Assembly: GCA_049293015.1 (NCBI GenBank)
Contig: JBATSB010000022.1
Location: 62,001 to 126,000, forward strand
Length of the DNA: 64,000 nt
Direction: 5' to 3'
Source of the DNA: UBA2330 sp049293015
GTDB taxonomy: Bacteria; Bacteroidota; Ignavibacteria; Tepidaquicellales; Tepidaquicellaceae
Position 1 is the stretch's first letter; each line of letters opens with the position of its first letter. The notes below the pieces were generated by a model. That model was not told the origin of the DNA. It saw nothing but the letters and a program-made list of their open reading frames with translations, and searched no databases. The position numbers and the translations under genes were made by a program. This document shows positions 1 through 9,097 of the stretch, one piece after another.

Positions 1-123
1 ACATACAATGTAGCTTTCGATATGCTAAGGGAATTTGAGGCGGATCTGCATATGCATATTCATCTTGAGAACAACATACTTTTTCCGGGAGCTATAAATT
101 TAGAAAAAGAATTAACTGCATAA
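1..123 (+). CDS. C-terminal end of RIC/YtfE/ScdA-type iron-sulfur repair protein (partial)
   Basis: An open frame enters from the left edge and stops at 121-123, giving the last 40 residues. It ends with the pattern DLHMHIHLENNILFP, which matches the last hemerythrin-like helix of the RIC (YtfE/ScdA) di-iron proteins, where the spaced His and Glu residues bind the iron pair. Known members repair iron-sulfur clusters damaged by nitric oxide or oxidants. The start and the N-terminal ScdA domain lie outside the window. Another hemerythrin-like protein is possible, but the HLENNILFP ending is characteristic. Confidence 0.75.
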   Translation, partial: TYNVAFDMLREFEADLHMHIHLENNILFPGAINLEKELTA

Positions 124-146
124 AATTAAAATCATTACAAACGGAC

Positions 147-180
147 GGAGTCTCAGGGAAATGAACGTGAGACTCCTTTA
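147..180 (+). terminator. Hairpin terminator after the RIC-type gene
   Basis: A perfect 9-bp inverted repeat (GGAGTCTCA at 147-155, TGAGACTCC at 168-176) encloses a 12-nt loop and is followed by CTTTA. It begins 23 nt after the stop codon. The T tract is short, so it is a likely but not perfect intrinsic terminator. Confidence 0.55.
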
Positions 181-288
181 GAAAAGTTTATTCTCTTTAT
201 GTTAAATTTAAATTTATACAGGTTTAAAAAAATGATTTTTGAATTATAATTTAACTACAATAACTTAAAATTCATTCATAACACTGAA

Positions 289-1155
289 TTAAAGATCTTG
301 TTCTTCTATATGGTTTTTATTTCCAGTCACTTTTTTTCCAATCACAAAACAACTTCCTCCCAAAGGTATTTTTTTATTTTTTTTAATTCTGTTTAACTCC
401 CATTCCCAGATCCTATTCATAAGATTGTTTGTAAAACCATTTTTTACGGTATGTTCACTCTGGTGCTTTTCTAAATTTCTGGATTCAGTGTTTAGACCTA
501 ATTTACCCGGCAGAGATCTGAAAAGAAAAACCGGTAGAGGTAAAATAGAAAAAATGTAAGTTGAATAAATTATACTAAAGCCACATCCTTTGAGTAATTT
601 TTTTAAATCACTTATTGTATATCTTTTAAAATGACCGGCATCATAATCTTCTTTTGACCATAAAAAATTATATGCAGGTACAGTAATATAAATATATCCA
701 TCATCCTTTATATATTTATTGATATTTTTTAAAAAAGAATAATCATCTTCTATATGTTCTACCACATCAAATAGTCCTGCAGAATCAATGCTATTTGGGA
801 TGAAAGCAGTATCTTCAAGAGTTGAACAAATAACATTTTTTATTCCCCTTTGATAAGCATTCATCGCTCCCGTTTTACCGGGTTCGACAAGTAAGACTTT
901 TAGTCCGTCATCCTGCAGTCTTTTAGATACAAAACCATTTCCTCCGCCTATATCGAAGAACACTTTATCAGGACTATGCTTTTTTATACTTTCGGAAATA
1001 ACATTATTTCTGTGGCTGAACCAAAAACTATCCTTTTCAATTTGCATACAATTTTCATTGCCTTCTTCCGGATATGAAATAGCTGAGTCTGATTTAGAAT
1101 AATAAATTCCATTTTCATCCTTTCGGATATTCAGGGCTATTTTTTCTATGTCCAT
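289..1155 (-). CDS. Class I SAM-dependent methyltransferase (type 11/12 family)
   Basis: The 288-residue protein has the Rossmann-like SAM fold. Motif I is FFDIGGGNG near residues 67-75, an acidic end of the second strand lies in VLLVEPG, and FDVVEHIEDD follows as motif IV. The region after it (YITVPAYNFLWS..D..GHFKRYT) is typical of UbiE/COQ5-like and glycan-cluster methyltransferases, in which the substrate differs from case to case. It stands alone: the next gene starts 74 bp away and belongs to a different operon. The acceptor is unknown. Confidence 0.8.
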   Translation of the reverse strand: MDIEKIALNIRKDENGIYYSKSDSAISYPEEGNENCMQIEKDSFWFSHRNNVISESIKKHSPDKVFFDIGGGNGFVSKRLQDDGLKVLLVEPGKTGAMNAYQRGIKNVICSTLEDTAFIPNSIDSAGLFDVVEHIEDDYSFLKNINKYIKDDGYIYITVPAYNFLWSKEDYDAGHFKRYTISDLKKLLKGCGFSIIYSTYIFSILPLPVFLFRSLPGKLGLNTESRNLEKHQSEHTVKNGFTNNLMNRIWEWELNRIKKNKKIPLGGSCFVIGKKVTGNKNHIEEQDL

Positions 1156-1229
1156 ACAGTATTAAGTTTAGGCAGAATAAAATTTCTCAACAAACCAACA
1201 TGAAAATACAACGAAGAATTTTTCCGTGA

Positions 1230-2276
1230 TTATAATGTTGCCATTTCAATATTGTCAAATTTTCTTTTATAATAATTCATGTATGCAACTTTTGTTTCAA
1301 GAGCGTCTATAACACTATTATTAAAATTTACTTTTTCAAAGATCTGCGCACTTCCCAATCCACCCGGACTGAATACATTGATCTCCATTAATTTGTCGCC
1401 GACAATATCCAGACCAACAAGGAACATTCCATCCTGAACTAATTTAGGACGCACAATCTCAGCAAGTCTTAAATGTTCATCAGTAATAACTGCCTGCGCC
1501 AATTTACCGCCGGCATGAACATTACTTCGCATATCATCACCATGTCGTATCCTACGAAATGCAGCATATTTGCCTTTGTATTTCATTGGCTGTCCGTTCA
1601 TCATAAATAGTCTGATGTCTCCGTCATTGGCTGCAGGTAAATATTCCTGTGCAATAATGTATCCGTCTCTGAGTAAGGATTCAACAATCTGATTCAGATT
1701 TGATTTATCTTCAGGTCTTACCAAAAAAACTCCTGATCCTCCTGAACCCTGTAAAGGTTTCAGCACCATATTACCTCCATGCTCTGCTGCAAATTCTTTG
1801 ATCTCTTTTACATCTCTTGTGATCAATGTTTTTGGCCTGACCTCTTCCGGAAAAAGCTGGAAGTAAGTTTTGTTTACTGCTTTTGCCAACCCGTTGGGAT
1901 CATTCAATACAATTACTCCATGCCTCATAGCAATTCTTCCAAAATTAATTCCGGCAGTTGCAGCCCATGACCGTGTACCTGTTTCGCTTGCAGGGTCACT
2001 TCGAAGCAGTAAAACATCAAGTTCATCAACTGTGATCCGATCTTTTATTGCATGTTTTCCTTGAAGTGCTTTTAAATATAATTCGTTTGATTTATATTTT
2101 TTTTTAGGAACAGTTCGTGCTCTGGCGCGGATTTTTTCGTCAGCATCATAAGCCATATCTCCTAATCCCATCAGGAATACCTCATGTCCGCGGTTTATTC
2201 CTGCTATACCTAATCGTGTAGTTGTATATCCTGGTTGTTCTGTAAGAATGTCATTTACTACCATTCCAATTTTCAA
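1230..2276 (-). CDS. Glutathione synthetase-like ATP-grasp ligase
   Basis: A 348-residue ATP-grasp protein of the GshB/RimK group. It has an N-terminal pre-ATP-grasp domain, the nucleotide loop MVLKPLQGSGGSGVF around residue 175, the IIAQEYLP hinge, DIRLFMMNG, and the metal-binding end MEINVFSPGG. These enzymes join a carboxylate to an amine through an acyl phosphate. It is the third gene of a minus-strand operon and overlaps the preceding stop by 4 bp (ATGA), so translation is probably coupled. No glutamate-cysteine ligase gene is seen, and the partners are an N-formylglutamate amidohydrolase homologue and a QEGLA peptidase. The product may therefore not be glutathione; it is more likely an amide or peptide-type modification. 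Confidence 0.85.
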   Translation of the reverse strand: MKIGMVVNDILTEQPGYTTTRLGIAGINRGHEVFLMGLGDMAYDADEKIRARARTVPKKKYKSNELYLKALQGKHAIKDRITVDELDVLLLRSDPASETGTRSWAATAGINFGRIAMRHGVIVLNDPNGLAKAVNKTYFQLFPEEVRPKTLITRDVKEIKEFAAEHGGNMVLKPLQGSGGSGVFLVRPEDKSNLNQIVESLLRDGYIIAQEYLPAANDGDIRLFMMNGQPMKYKGKYAAFRRIRHGDDMRSNVHAGGKLAQAVITDEHLRLAEIVRPKLVQDGMFLVGLDIVGDKLMEINVFSPGGLGSAQIFEKVNFNNSVIDALETKVAYMNYYKRKFDNIEMATL

Positions 2277-4180
2277 TTTTTACCTCTTTTTGTTAAATTT
2301 ATTAATGTTTGACCATTTCTCAATTTACTTAATTTATCCTTAGTAGCAGGTTCATTAAAATAAGCAGGAAGAAGTGGTGCAGTGTGTAATACTTTGCGTG
2401 CCTGTAATTCTTTAATCATTGCTAAATGACCGGCTGAAATTTTACCTACAAACAATGTTTCCAATTCTTTACCTCTTTTTAAATAATTCAAAAGATTAAC
2501 AAGTCCCCGCAAATAGATCGCATCTTTAGTAAGACCTCCGCTGCGGAATGTACGTGAAGTAATATTAAATGCAGTGCTGCGTTCAAATCCAAAATCCAGA
2601 TTAAGCTCTCTGAAAATTTCGATAAATCCTGCTCCGCTAACCAACTGATGTGCTGCAACTACACGAGCTGCAAGAAGACGTAATCTGGAAACGGTTAATC
2701 CGCCAACCATGTATTCTGATAATACAGCAAGTCCTTCCTGTAATTCATCGTATCCTGAAAGTCCAATGTAAAGTTGCTTCAGTGGTTGAGATTTTCCGTT
2801 CAGATATGTTAATACATGTGTACCTACTTCATGTGCAATTAAAGCTTCAACTCTCTCAACCGGTACTTTCAGACGTTCACCGATAAGCAAGTTTCCCTGT
2901 GATACCATTAATCCTGTAATGTCTTTCCTTATGGATATTTTAGTTTTTATATCCGGAAGTTTTTCCCGAAAATAATCAAGTTCTATCTCAGCTCTTTTTG
3001 CGAAGTCTTTTGCATTACAGGTTTTACCTTTAAATCCATTTCGTGTCCGGTTAGATAATTGTTGTAATATATCTTTTGCAATATTCATTAATGAGTCATC
3101 TACAGTTCCATAAAGTTGCATACTTCCATATAAAAAACTACTTGTACCCCTGTCACTAAGCATTGAAAACTTTCGGTCCAGTTCAAGTTGCTGTTCCTGA
3201 AAAAGCTGAGCAAGAGTTGGATCTTCGATATGTTCAAGAGGAATATGAAATAAACTCCTTTTTGCAAGTGATGGATCTAATGTAAGAGGGCGGTAAAGAA
3301 ATAACGGTACTTTTTCAAATTGATTTCGCTTGAATTCAGACCATGCAGAGTCATTATTATATGGAGTCACCTGTAATAGAAAATCAAAACCTTTATTTAT
3401 TTCTGCAAGCTGCCGGTCCACTTTCCATACTGCCTTTACTACACTTCTACGTCCTAATGATTGATAATTCGGCGGTTTAAATGGAGTATTATTTTTTGTG
3501 AACTCGAAAAATCCGTTATTCAATGCTCTCGAAAAACCTTTCCTTAGATTTTTTAAAAGTATCGGGAATACGTTTTCAGTTTTTTCATTAAAGAAAATGG
3601 GCTTGACTTCAATTCCCAGGATATGGAAACCGAGTTTTCTGGCTTCAGATATGGAAATAATCGGAGGCATATTTTCAGGAGTTATTTTTGAAGCGGTAAT
3701 AATTTCTACATCTGATTTTTCTTTACGCAGCTTAATGTTTCTTAATGATCTTTCAAGGGTTTGAATTGTTGGTAAAATTTCTGTTTCCTTTGACATGAAA
3801 ATTTTAAAAGCTCCCTTGAAATTGTGGAGTTCATTTTCAGTTTCTTTTTCATTTGATACCCAAACTTCTACAATTAAAAAAGATCCAAATGCTTCTTTTA
3901 AAGTTGCCGCTATATTTTTAACAAGTTTAGATAACTGCCTGTGGCTTTTCCTGCTATCTCTTGCTGTTAAATAAGATGCTTCACCTGTTACCAATGAATC
4001 TGACAAAGAATTTTTATATGTATCGTTGTGTCTGTAAATACAAATAAATGGAAGCTGCCGGTCAATATGAACCCGCCCCTTTTCAGGTAATGATCTGCGA
4101 ACTTGTTTGTTTTCAGATAACCTTACACAGACCTCATTAATAAATTCATCTGAAATAATTTTAATTTTCGGCTTTATCAT
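2273..4180 (-). CDS. QEGLA-motif metallopeptidase (DUF1704 / MATCAP-like)
   Basis: A 635-residue protein of the family annotated as flavohemoglobin expression-modulating QEGLA motif protein (DUF1704). The signature is an HEVGTH zinc-binding motif at about 450-455, followed by QEGLA at 481-485, whose Glu is the expected third metal ligand. Eukaryotic relatives (MATCAP/KIAA0895 type) are carboxypeptidases that remove the C-terminal tyrosine of tubulin, so a carboxypeptidase-like activity is the best inference. The bacterial substrate is unknown. No signal peptide is visible, so it is probably cytoplasmic. It abuts the amidohydrolase gene (0 bp) and overlaps the ATP-grasp gene by 4 bp. Confidence 0.85.
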   Translation of the reverse strand: MIKPKIKIISDEFINEVCVRLSENKQVRRSLPEKGRVHIDRQLPFICIYRHNDTYKNSLSDSLVTGEASYLTARDSRKSHRQLSKLVKNIAATLKEAFGSFLIVEVWVSNEKETENELHNFKGAFKIFMSKETEILPTIQTLERSLRNIKLRKEKSDVEIITASKITPENMPPIISISEARKLGFHILGIEVKPIFFNEKTENVFPILLKNLRKGFSRALNNGFFEFTKNNTPFKPPNYQSLGRRSVVKAVWKVDRQLAEINKGFDFLLQVTPYNNDSAWSEFKRNQFEKVPLFLYRPLTLDPSLAKRSLFHIPLEHIEDPTLAQLFQEQQLELDRKFSMLSDRGTSSFLYGSMQLYGTVDDSLMNIAKDILQQLSNRTRNGFKGKTCNAKDFAKRAEIELDYFREKLPDIKTKISIRKDITGLMVSQGNLLIGERLKVPVERVEALIAHEVGTHVLTYLNGKSQPLKQLYIGLSGYDELQEGLAVLSEYMVGGLTVSRLRLLAARVVAAHQLVSGAGFIEIFRELNLDFGFERSTAFNITSRTFRSGGLTKDAIYLRGLVNLLNYLKRGKELETLFVGKISAGHLAMIKELQARKVLHTAPLLPAYFNEPATKDKLSKLRNGQTLINLTKRGKN

Positions 4181-4969
4181 TTATCTGATCATTTTCAATT
4201 CTTGAAGTATCCCGGGTACAGTTGCCTGTAATGCCATACCAATTTTTTTAATCTGCTTCTCATCAGGTTTACCTGTCCATTCATTCATAAAAAATTTTTT
4301 AAACTCTATGGAAATGGAACAGACGGATTGTGGAAATGTCTGATGTATCCATCTAGAAAATTGCCCCCCTTTGAATTTAATGTTTTCCCTTACATCAAGT
4401 TTCCTTCCGTCATAATCAAAATTATGCAGATCTGAAATAAACCGGTCAATTAAATTCCCCCATTTGTTTCTATTCATAGTTCCGGTTCCAATATTAACTT
4501 CCGGATTTAATTTCGGATCAGCAGGTTCTCCGTCAGTTCCGTTTCTCATATGATTATAAGTATGAAGATCAAGTACTACAAAATGTCCAAATTGTTTTTC
4601 GAGATTGCTGAATATTTCATTAACTTCTTTATAAAATAAATCATATTCTGAAAGTGAACGGGATACAATATCCTGAGGTAATTCTTTTTTCCAGATATCT
4701 AATCCCCAGGCATCTTCAGGTTTTTGATAAACTGCTTTTTCTCGGGGACGATTTAGATCTAATTCAAATCTCGACCGCGACACAATTATTTTTGAGTCAC
4801 CAACAAAAGTCCATTCTCCTGTATGAGGATCTTCCTCTCTTAATCTGTCATCACTACTTAGTTTCATTATTTCAGAAACGTCATAACGCAACTCATGTCC
4901 GTCATGAATTGCAGCCGCAACTATCGGACCGGGGTTACCGGTTAAATTCCAAAATTTATTTTGATTCAT
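4181..4969 (-). CDS. N-formylglutamate amidohydrolase family protein
   Basis: A 262-residue protein and the first gene of the three-gene operon. Family features are AIHDGHE near residue 20 (metal ligands), the central DLHTYNH near 138, KFKGGQFSRW near 200, and a late SISIEFKKFFMNEWTG. Classical members (HutG type) hydrolyse N-formylglutamate in histidine breakdown, but no other hut gene is present here. The zinc amidohydrolase may instead act on a gamma-glutamyl or acylated peptide made or cut by the two downstream products. Confidence 0.85.
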   Translation of the reverse strand: MNQNKFWNLTGNPGPIVAAAIHDGHELRYDVSEIMKLSSDDRLREEDPHTGEWTFVGDSKIIVSRSRFELDLNRPREKAVYQKPEDAWGLDIWKKELPQDIVSRSLSEYDLFYKEVNEIFSNLEKQFGHFVVLDLHTYNHMRNGTDGEPADPKLNPEVNIGTGTMNRNKWGNLIDRFISDLHNFDYDGRKLDVRENIKFKGGQFSRWIHQTFPQSVCSISIEFKKFFMNEWTGKPDEKQIKKIGMALQATVPGILQELKMIR

Positions 4970-5327
4970 ACTTTTACACTTTTGCTGTCAGAACTTATTC
5001 TATCCTACCAAACTTAGGTATTTTTAAAATTATGTTTACCAATATAATTACTTTAATATGAATAAATTATTGATTTAATTGTTCATGATTGATTTTTCAG
5101 ATTATATATTATTATACAAAATTATATGCCAATCATAAAAAAATTTCTTTGCCTCAAGTCTCTAAGGCTCAAAGGTAGTGAATGATTTTTATTTTAGTGT
5201 CTTAGAGTTTTGGAGACTTTGTAGCAATTTAAAAGTTTTCGCAAGCTATATGAAATCTAAAAGACATTGGAATTTGTAATCTGTAATTCGTAATTTGAAA
5301 TTATTAATTTAAAAAATTAAAACTGAA
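4970..5327. other. 358-bp intergenic region between divergent genes
   Basis: It separates the minus-strand amidohydrolase operon from the plus-strand creatininase gene and must carry promoters for both. It is very AT-rich. The only clear structure is the imperfect inverted repeat at 5148-5227, listed separately. No RNA gene was seen. Confidence 0.6.
5148..5227. repeat. Imperfect inverted repeat, TTGCCTC...GAGAC...GCAA family, copy 1
   Basis: The left arm (5148-5173, starting TTTGCCTCAAGTCTCTAAGG) pairs imperfectly with the right arm (5194-5227, ending TTGGAGACTTTGTAGCAA) around an AT-rich loop. Related elements lie at 15073-15158 and inside 13371-13528. All are built from short alternating units such as CAAGTCTC, AAGGCTC and their complements. 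It may be a small dispersed palindrome or a bidirectional transcript end. Confidence 0.6.
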
Positions 5328-6023
5328 ATGAAAATTGAAACAATGAACTGGTCAGATGTTGAAAATTATTTAAAGATTAATGACAAATGTATATTGCCTG
5401 TAGGTTCAACAGAGCAGCATGCATTTCTGAGCTTATCGACAGATAACATACTCGCGGAAAAGATCTCAGTCGATGCAGCCGATCCGCTGAATATTCCTGT
5501 CTTTCCTGTAATAAATTACGGTCATACTCCATTATTTATGGCGTATCCGGGAACTGTCTCCATTAGTATCGAAACATTAAGTCTGCTTTTGAAAGAGATT
5601 TTGAATTCAATTTCGACCCACGGATTCAAAAAAATTCTGATTGTAAATGGTCACGGTGGGAATATGCCTTTGGAAAAATTTGTAAATGATTGGTCGGATG
5701 AAAATGAAAATGTAAAAGTAAAATTTCATAACTGGTGGAGAGCTCCAAAGGTCTGGGAATTTATCCAACAGACAGATCCGGAATCTTCTCATGCTTCCTG
5801 GATGGAAAATTTTGATTGGACAAGATTAAAAGATGTAAAACTTCCTGATCACAAAAAACCTATGGTAAATTTTGAACTGCTAAAAAATGCTTCACCTAAA
5901 GAAGCACGTGAAATTTTAGAAGAAGGAAACTATGGCGGTTATTTTTATAAAGATGAGAAAATATTGAATGAGCTTTGGGATATAGCAGTAGGGGAGACAA
6001 GGGAATTGTTGAATGAGTGGTGA
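5328..6023 (+). CDS. Creatininase family amidohydrolase
   Basis: A 231-residue metal-dependent amidohydrolase. The metal site shows as GSTEQHA..SLSTD (Glu29, His31, Asp39) and NGHGGN at 107-112, followed by SSHASWME near 145. The family includes creatinine amidohydrolase, MftE and FAPy deformylase-like enzymes, so the fold is secure but the substrate is not. The usual EQHG is EQHA here. It is a plus-strand monocistron between minus-strand genes. Confidence 0.8.
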   Translation: MKIETMNWSDVENYLKINDKCILPVGSTEQHAFLSLSTDNILAEKISVDAADPLNIPVFPVINYGHTPLFMAYPGTVSISIETLSLLLKEILNSISTHGFKKILIVNGHGGNMPLEKFVNDWSDENENVKVKFHNWWRAPKVWEFIQQTDPESSHASWMENFDWTRLKDVKLPDHKKPMVNFELLKNASPKEAREILEEGNYGGYFYKDEKILNELWDIAVGETRELLNEW

Positions 6024-6041
6024 GAAATTCAGATCATTTAT

Positions 6042-6078
6042 GAAATGCTTAAACATTATTGTTAAACAAAAGCATTTC
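6042..6078. terminator. Possible hairpin between convergent genes
   Basis: GAAATGCTT (6042-6050) pairs with AAGCATTTC (6070-6078) in the spacer between the creatininase gene and the convergent GrpB-like gene. There is no long T tract on either side, so a terminator role is only suggested by position. Confidence 0.3.
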
Positions 6079-6127
6079 CAAAAAATGCTGAACATAATTA
6101 TGTTTCGATTATCCTGTTAACATTTTT

Positions 6128-6685
6128 CTAAATAAAATCTTCATACTTTATTTCTTTATATTCTTTTGCAGCTATTTCCAAAACATTCTTAACAAAATCA
6201 CTTTTCCCTGCAAGATACTTTTCAAAATCTCTCCCATAATTATAATTTTTTGAAAGGCGGGTCTTTAGATCAGAATATTCTTCTGCCATTTCTATATGGT
6301 CATTCAGATATTTTACAAACATCAGTTTTGGTAAAATTTCCGAATGACCGGTTTTGCAAATATGCAGTTTATGAGATCTCTTATTATTCGTATTTTTACT
6401 GTAATAAAACCTGCCGGGTGTCCCTCCTTTATCTAAACATTCACCTCTTACCACATATCCTAATTCTTCCAGCTTAATATTATAAAATGAAAGATTTGAA
6501 TCTTCTTTGACAATTAATAAAATATCAATTTCAGGTTTAGCTTTTGCATTTGGAATGGCAGTGCTCCCAATATGGTGAATTGAATTTAGATTATCTCCGA
6601 ATATCTTTACTAAATTCTCCTTTTCATCTGAAAATTTTTCCCTCCAGAGTGGATCATATTCTAAGATCTCAAATTCCTGTTTCAT
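6128..6685 (-). CDS. GrpB family protein (UPF0157, nucleotidyltransferase fold)
   Basis: A 185-residue protein with the GrpB/UPF0157 signature: EYDPLWREKF near the start, IHHIGSTAIPNAKAKPEIDILL (residues about 36-58), then RSHKLHIC and MFVKYLNDH. The HxGSTAxP and paired acidic residues resemble the active site of minimal nucleotidyltransferases, and the substrate is unknown. It lies 6 bp downstream of the Nudix gene and is probably co-transcribed with it. Confidence 0.85.
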   Translation of the reverse strand: MKQEFEILEYDPLWREKFSDEKENLVKIFGDNLNSIHHIGSTAIPNAKAKPEIDILLIVKEDSNLSFYNIKLEELGYVVRGECLDKGGTPGRFYYSKNTNNKRSHKLHICKTGHSEILPKLMFVKYLNDHIEMAEEYSDLKTRLSKNYNYGRDFEKYLAGKSDFVKNVLEIAAKEYKEIKYEDFI

Positions 6686-6691
6686 TGAAGT

Positions 6692-7306
6692 TTACTTAAT
6701 TTTAAATTTATTGATCTTTCTTATCAGGCGGTGCATATGAGGATCAAGCTTTTCAATAGGCGTTGAAAGTACTTCGTCAAAACTCAGCCAGTGAAAATCG
6801 TCAAATTCATTTTCAAATTCATTTTCATTTCTTTCACATTCGATCTTAAAGGATTTATCTGCATCTTCTCTGAATAAGTACCAAAGGGAAACGTCTGTGT
6901 GAGATTCACTGATTCCGGTAGTCCGTGTGACTGTTACAAAAAAAGGAGCTTCAGTCTGAATATTATCAGGGAAGTAAAGTTCAGGAGTAAGTCCAAGTTC
7001 CTCTTTGATCTCCCTTTTCGCAGCTGCAAGTGGCATTTCATTTTTTTTAATATGCCCTCCGCATGGCAGCAAAAGTTTAGCTTTCTTGTGATCAACGAGC
7101 AGTACTTTTTCCTGAACTGGATCAATGACAACAGTATAACTTACAAGATGCTTAGGAGGGACGGCATCTTTTTCAATTCTGAAAATTTCGGTACCGGACG
7201 AGATCCATTCAAAGATGTTTTCGATATGATCTTTTTCTGTCTGATCAAAAGGTATGACTGAAGCAACCAGTTCTTTTATTTTATTTCTGATTATTTCAGT
7301 TTCCAT
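6692..7306 (-). CDS. Nudix hydrolase
   Basis: A 204-residue protein. The Nudix box reads GHIKKNE...REIKEELGL near residue 80 and fits GX5EX7REX2EEXG; it forms the Mg-dependent pyrophosphohydrolase site. The substrate (a nucleoside diphosphate derivative) cannot be told from the sequence. It is the first gene of a two-gene unit with GrpB. Confidence 0.85.
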   Translation of the reverse strand: METEIIRNKIKELVASVIPFDQTEKDHIENIFEWISSGTEIFRIEKDAVPPKHLVSYTVVIDPVQEKVLLVDHKKAKLLLPCGGHIKKNEMPLAAAKREIKEELGLTPELYFPDNIQTEAPFFVTVTRTTGISESHTDVSLWYLFREDADKSFKIECERNENEFENEFDDFHWLSFDEVLSTPIEKLDPHMHRLIRKINKFKIK

Positions 7307-7395
7307 AATTGTTTAAAATTTACAGTACATAGATTTTCTCAGATTTTATTCAGATTAGATTTTAAAAATTTCAGATTCGTCAGAAAATGTTCAGA

Positions 7396-7923
7396 TTATT
7401 TAGTCGTCTTAAGATCCATTTCCACACCAAGTCTTTCATATTCAATATCGTTTGGTTCCCATAATTCAATTTTATTTCCTTCTAAGTCCATGATGTGAAC
7501 AAATTTACCATATTCAACTACTTCAATGCTGTCAGTAATTGTTACGCCATTTATTTTCAACTCTTCTACAAGTCCTTCCAGATCTGCTACTCTGTAATTT
7601 ATCATAAAATCCTTTGTTGAAGGTTCAAAATATTTTGTTGTTTCTTTAAAAGGACTCCACTGAGTAAAACCTTTTTTAGAAGAATCCGCTCCCTGTCGCC
7701 ACTCAAATACTGCCCCGTATTGATTTGTATTTAAGCCAAGATTTGTTTGGTACCATTCTTTCAGTTTACCCGGATCTTCGCATTTAAAAAAGATTCCTCC
7801 TAAACCCGTTACTTTAATTATTTCAGATCTGTCGTTAGATTTATTGAAAGCTAAATTGTTGAAAATAAAACCAAGTGTAAATGATACAGCAAGTGCAATT
7901 GTGATTTGTAAAGTCTTTTTCAT
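7396..7923 (-). CDS. VOC-family (glyoxalase-like) protein with N-terminal membrane segment
   Basis: A 175-residue protein. Residues 1-28 hold a Lys-rich start followed by a hydrophobic stretch (ITIALAVSFTLGFIF), a signal anchor or uncleaved signal. One vicinal oxygen chelate domain follows (GLGGIFFKCEDPGKLKEWY to GNKIELWEP). VOC proteins include glyoxalases, dioxygenases and drug-binding proteins, so no reaction can be assigned. The envelope anchor is unusual for this family. Confidence 0.75.
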   Translation of the reverse strand: MKKTLQITIALAVSFTLGFIFNNLAFNKSNDRSEIIKVTGLGGIFFKCEDPGKLKEWYQTNLGLNTNQYGAVFEWRQGADSSKKGFTQWSPFKETTKYFEPSTKDFMINYRVADLEGLVEELKINGVTITDSIEVVEYGKFVHIMDLEGNKIELWEPNDIEYERLGVEMDLKTTK

Positions 7924-8021
7924 AATGATAAAATTAAAAGTTAAAATTTTTGTTCCAGCATAGTCACGTGTTCATCGGACTTTGCGGATAAAGAATTAAT
8001 TTATTTAAAAATCTCAAAAGA

Positions 8022-8432
8022 TTACTTAGCTTTCACTGCAGCGGCTATCATTTTTTCAAGTACCTTCAGGTCAATATCTTCCAGCTTATTTATATAAAGA
8101 CAGCCGCCTCCTTTTTTGTGTTTGCCAAATTTTTTTAAAGAGTCTTCATGAATTCCGAGATTGATCAGGTAAATAGTGAGATTTGCTTTTCGGGGTGAAA
8201 AACCAATTTTAAACCATTCAACCTCACGTCCTGATGCCGGACTTTTATATATTAATTTTCCAAAACCAATAATTGAACTTCCCCACATTTTGGGTTTTTC
8301 CTTCGAAGCTTTCTGCATCAGCTTCAGTATCGCAAAACTGTCTTTTCGTTTTTGTTCATCCTTTACGCTGTTAATGAAATCTTCCACACTGGAGTCGGTC
8401 TCCATTGTTTTTACTACTGCTAATTTTCCCAT
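8022..8432 (-). CDS. DUF1801 domain protein
   Basis: A 136-residue protein of the YdhG/DUF1801 type. It has TDSSVEDFINSV..E.KRKDSFAIL at the N-terminus, PKMWGSSIIGFGKL in the middle and a GCLYINKLEDIDLKVLEKMI end. The family has an SCP2-like or frataxin-like fold and no settled function. It is a single gene between two VOC genes. Confidence 0.8.
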   Translation of the reverse strand: MGKLAVVKTMETDSSVEDFINSVKDEQKRKDSFAILKLMQKASKEKPKMWGSSIIGFGKLIYKSPASGREVEWFKIGFSPRKANLTIYLINLGIHEDSLKKFGKHKKGGGCLYINKLEDIDLKVLEKMIAAAVKAK

Positions 8433-8604
8433 AATGAATGTTTCAATTTTAATATTTTAAGTTATAGTAAGAATAGATAAATATAATGAATCTTGTTTCA
8501 ATTTTTTAAAAAATAAATTAAAGTTTAGGCTAAAAAAAAGATGAACCTATGCAAATTTATCCAAAGGATAGTCTTTATTTATATTCCGAGCCAATGACAG
8601 CGGT

Positions 8605-9015
8605 TCATTGTTTAGTTTTTCTGAATTTATCCATATCCAAAAAAATAATACCCCAGAGATGTCCATCCGGATCTTCAATGTTTCTGATTTGCATAAATCC
8701 TTCATCGATCATGGGTATTGGTTCATTGCCGCCGGCTCTCAACCCGCTTTCAATAATTTCATTTACTTTATCCAGACTTTCTACTGGCAGTGTATAAGTT
8801 GCGGTCAGATTGCCTTTTGCAGCAGTGACATTTATTTTATTGTAGATATTAAATCTTTTGTTCGATATAAGCATTACATAAATTTGTTCACTCCAGACCA
8901 TACACTTTTGTTCATCATCAGTAAACTCGGGATTGTTTGTAAATCCTAACTGAGCATAGAAGTCCATTGATTTTTCTGCGTTTTCAACAGCCAGATTGAT
9001 AAATATTTGTCGCAT
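8605..9015 (-). CDS. VOC-family (glyoxalase/bleomycin resistance-like) protein
   Basis: A 136-residue cytoplasmic VOC domain protein that starts RQIFINLAVENAEKSMDFY and ends with DPDGHLWGIIFLDM, the usual pair of beta-alpha-beta-beta-beta halves. It resembles the extradiol dioxygenase-like lactoylglutathione lyase group. The substrate is unknown. It lacks the membrane anchor of the VOC protein at 7396-7923. Confidence 0.8.
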   Translation of the reverse strand: MRQIFINLAVENAEKSMDFYAQLGFTNNPEFTDDEQKCMVWSEQIYVMLISNKRFNIYNKINVTAAKGNLTATYTLPVESLDKVNEIIESGLRAGGNEPIPMIDEGFMQIRNIEDPDGHLWGIIFLDMDKFRKTKQ

Positions 9016-9097
9016 ATTTTATTAACTTATTGATTTACTTAAATAATTTATTTTATTCCTTTTTTTAAAAAAAGTCCTCCAAATATCGACAGAGAAA

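Noticed and set aside
1779..4000. Several plus-strand frames opposite the ATP-grasp and QEGLA genes
   Set aside because: They are antisense shadows of strongly supported coding regions.
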